Under the pieces are notes generated by a model. The model searched no databases and had not been told where the DNA came from. It worked only from the letters and a program-made list of their open reading frames with translations. Below, piece by piece: positions 13,956 to 14,326 of a stretch of 14,326 nucleotides of DNA. Source of the DNA: Bacillota bacterium (GTDB taxonomy: Bacteria; Bacillota; Clostridia; Christensenellales; CAG-138); assembly GCA_023396535.1 (NCBI GenBank), contig JAEWWD010000218.1:1-14326 (forward strand), in the 5' to 3' direction. The first letter of the stretch is position 1. Each line of letters starts with the position of its first letter. The translations under genes and the position numbers were made by a program.

Positions 13956-14326
13956 CTTCACGGTATCTCCTGTCAGAAGCGAGCCGGGCACTATGACCTG
14001 GGTTGGGACAAATGCCTTCGGCGACTCGATCTCGTCTACCAGTTTGGAGGCCGCCTCACGGCCGATGACGTCCGCGTCCTGCCGTAATGTGGTGAGTCGG
14101 GGACGCAGCGCCTGGGACAAGAGTATTCCGTCGTAGCCGACTACGCTGATATCCTCCGGAATACACAATCCCTGCCGCTCCAGCTCGCTCATGCCGCCTA
14201 AAAAAGAGAAATCATCGGGATACAGTATGCAGCTCGGCCTGTTTTTTAAGGAGAGCAATTCGCGCGTCGCGAGGCCGCTCAGCTTTGGGTCATGATAGAG
14301 GGCTGCTTTCACGTACTCATCCGGCA
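13947..14326 (-). CDS. LacI-family transcriptional regulator (C-terminal part only)
   Basis: The frame is open to the right edge; the visible 125 or so residues are the C-terminal half of the sugar-binding effector domain. PDDFSFLGGMSELERQG, IPEDISVVGYDG and the LRPRLTTLRQDADVIGREAASKL helix are typical of LacI/GalR proteins, where they form the second lobe. The helix-turn-helix and start codon lie outside the window. A GTG at 14312 is internal, since the codons before it (P-D-E-Y) continue the fold. The gene is followed, on the same strand, by the binding-protein gene 93 nt downstream, so it probably regulates that operon in response to the transported sugar. Its 3' end lies inside a direct repeat. 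Confidence 0.9.
   Translation of the reverse strand, partial: PDEYVKAALYHDPKLSGLATRELLSLKNRPSCILYPDDFSFLGGMSELERQGLCIPEDISVVGYDGILLSQALRPRLTTLRQDADVIGREAASKLVDEIESPKAFVPTQVIVPGSLLTGDTVKQI

Overview
The window reads as chromosomal DNA of an anaerobic, Gram-positive-type bacterium of the Clostridia. Supporting signs are a cytosolic multi-subunit [FeFe] hydrogenase, strong AGGAGG ribosome binding sites, lipobox lipoproteins, an LLH-type phage holin and a LacI/CUT1 sugar operon. A H2-producing gut anaerobe (for example of the Christensenellales) would fit, but that placement is a guess. No rRNA, tRNA, CRISPR array, insertion sequence or integrase is visible.

Layout. Positions 1-797 (+) hold the 3' part of a flavodoxin-like/PNPOx-like fusion flavoprotein, closed by a terminator. 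Positions 1034-2483 (+) hold a two-gene lysis-type cassette: a Zn amidase with two SH3b repeats and an LLH-family holin. No other phage gene is present. Convergent to it (2581-4307, -) lie a lipoprotein with two Ig-like repeats and, upstream, an orphan OmpR-family response regulator with its own predicted promoter.

Positions 4548-10185 (-) form a three-gene hydrogenase operon: a NuoE/HydC subunit, a 1033-residue fusion of a NuoF/HydB subunit with a GltD/NfnB-like FAD/NADPH module, and an [FeFe] hydrogenase catalytic subunit with a C-terminal leucine-zipper-like tail. A predicted promoter at 10345-10373 gives a leader of about 150 nt. The set resembles the trimeric electron-bifurcating hydrogenases that couple NAD(P)H and ferredoxin to H2. 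The fused GltD module would add a second pyridine-nucleotide site of predicted NADPH type, which makes this the most interesting locus in the window.

Positions 10510-14326 (-) hold a CUT1-type carbohydrate uptake operon: a LacI-family regulator (5' end outside the window), a solute-binding lipoprotein and two permeases, with no ATPase gene. It ends in a strong terminator. Hairpins precede and follow the binding-protein gene, and a 19-nt direct repeat (23-bp period) overlaps the end of the regulator gene. A plausible overall picture is sugar uptake feeding fermentation, with the hydrogenase disposing of reducing equivalents as H2. The link between the two operons is inference from proximity only.
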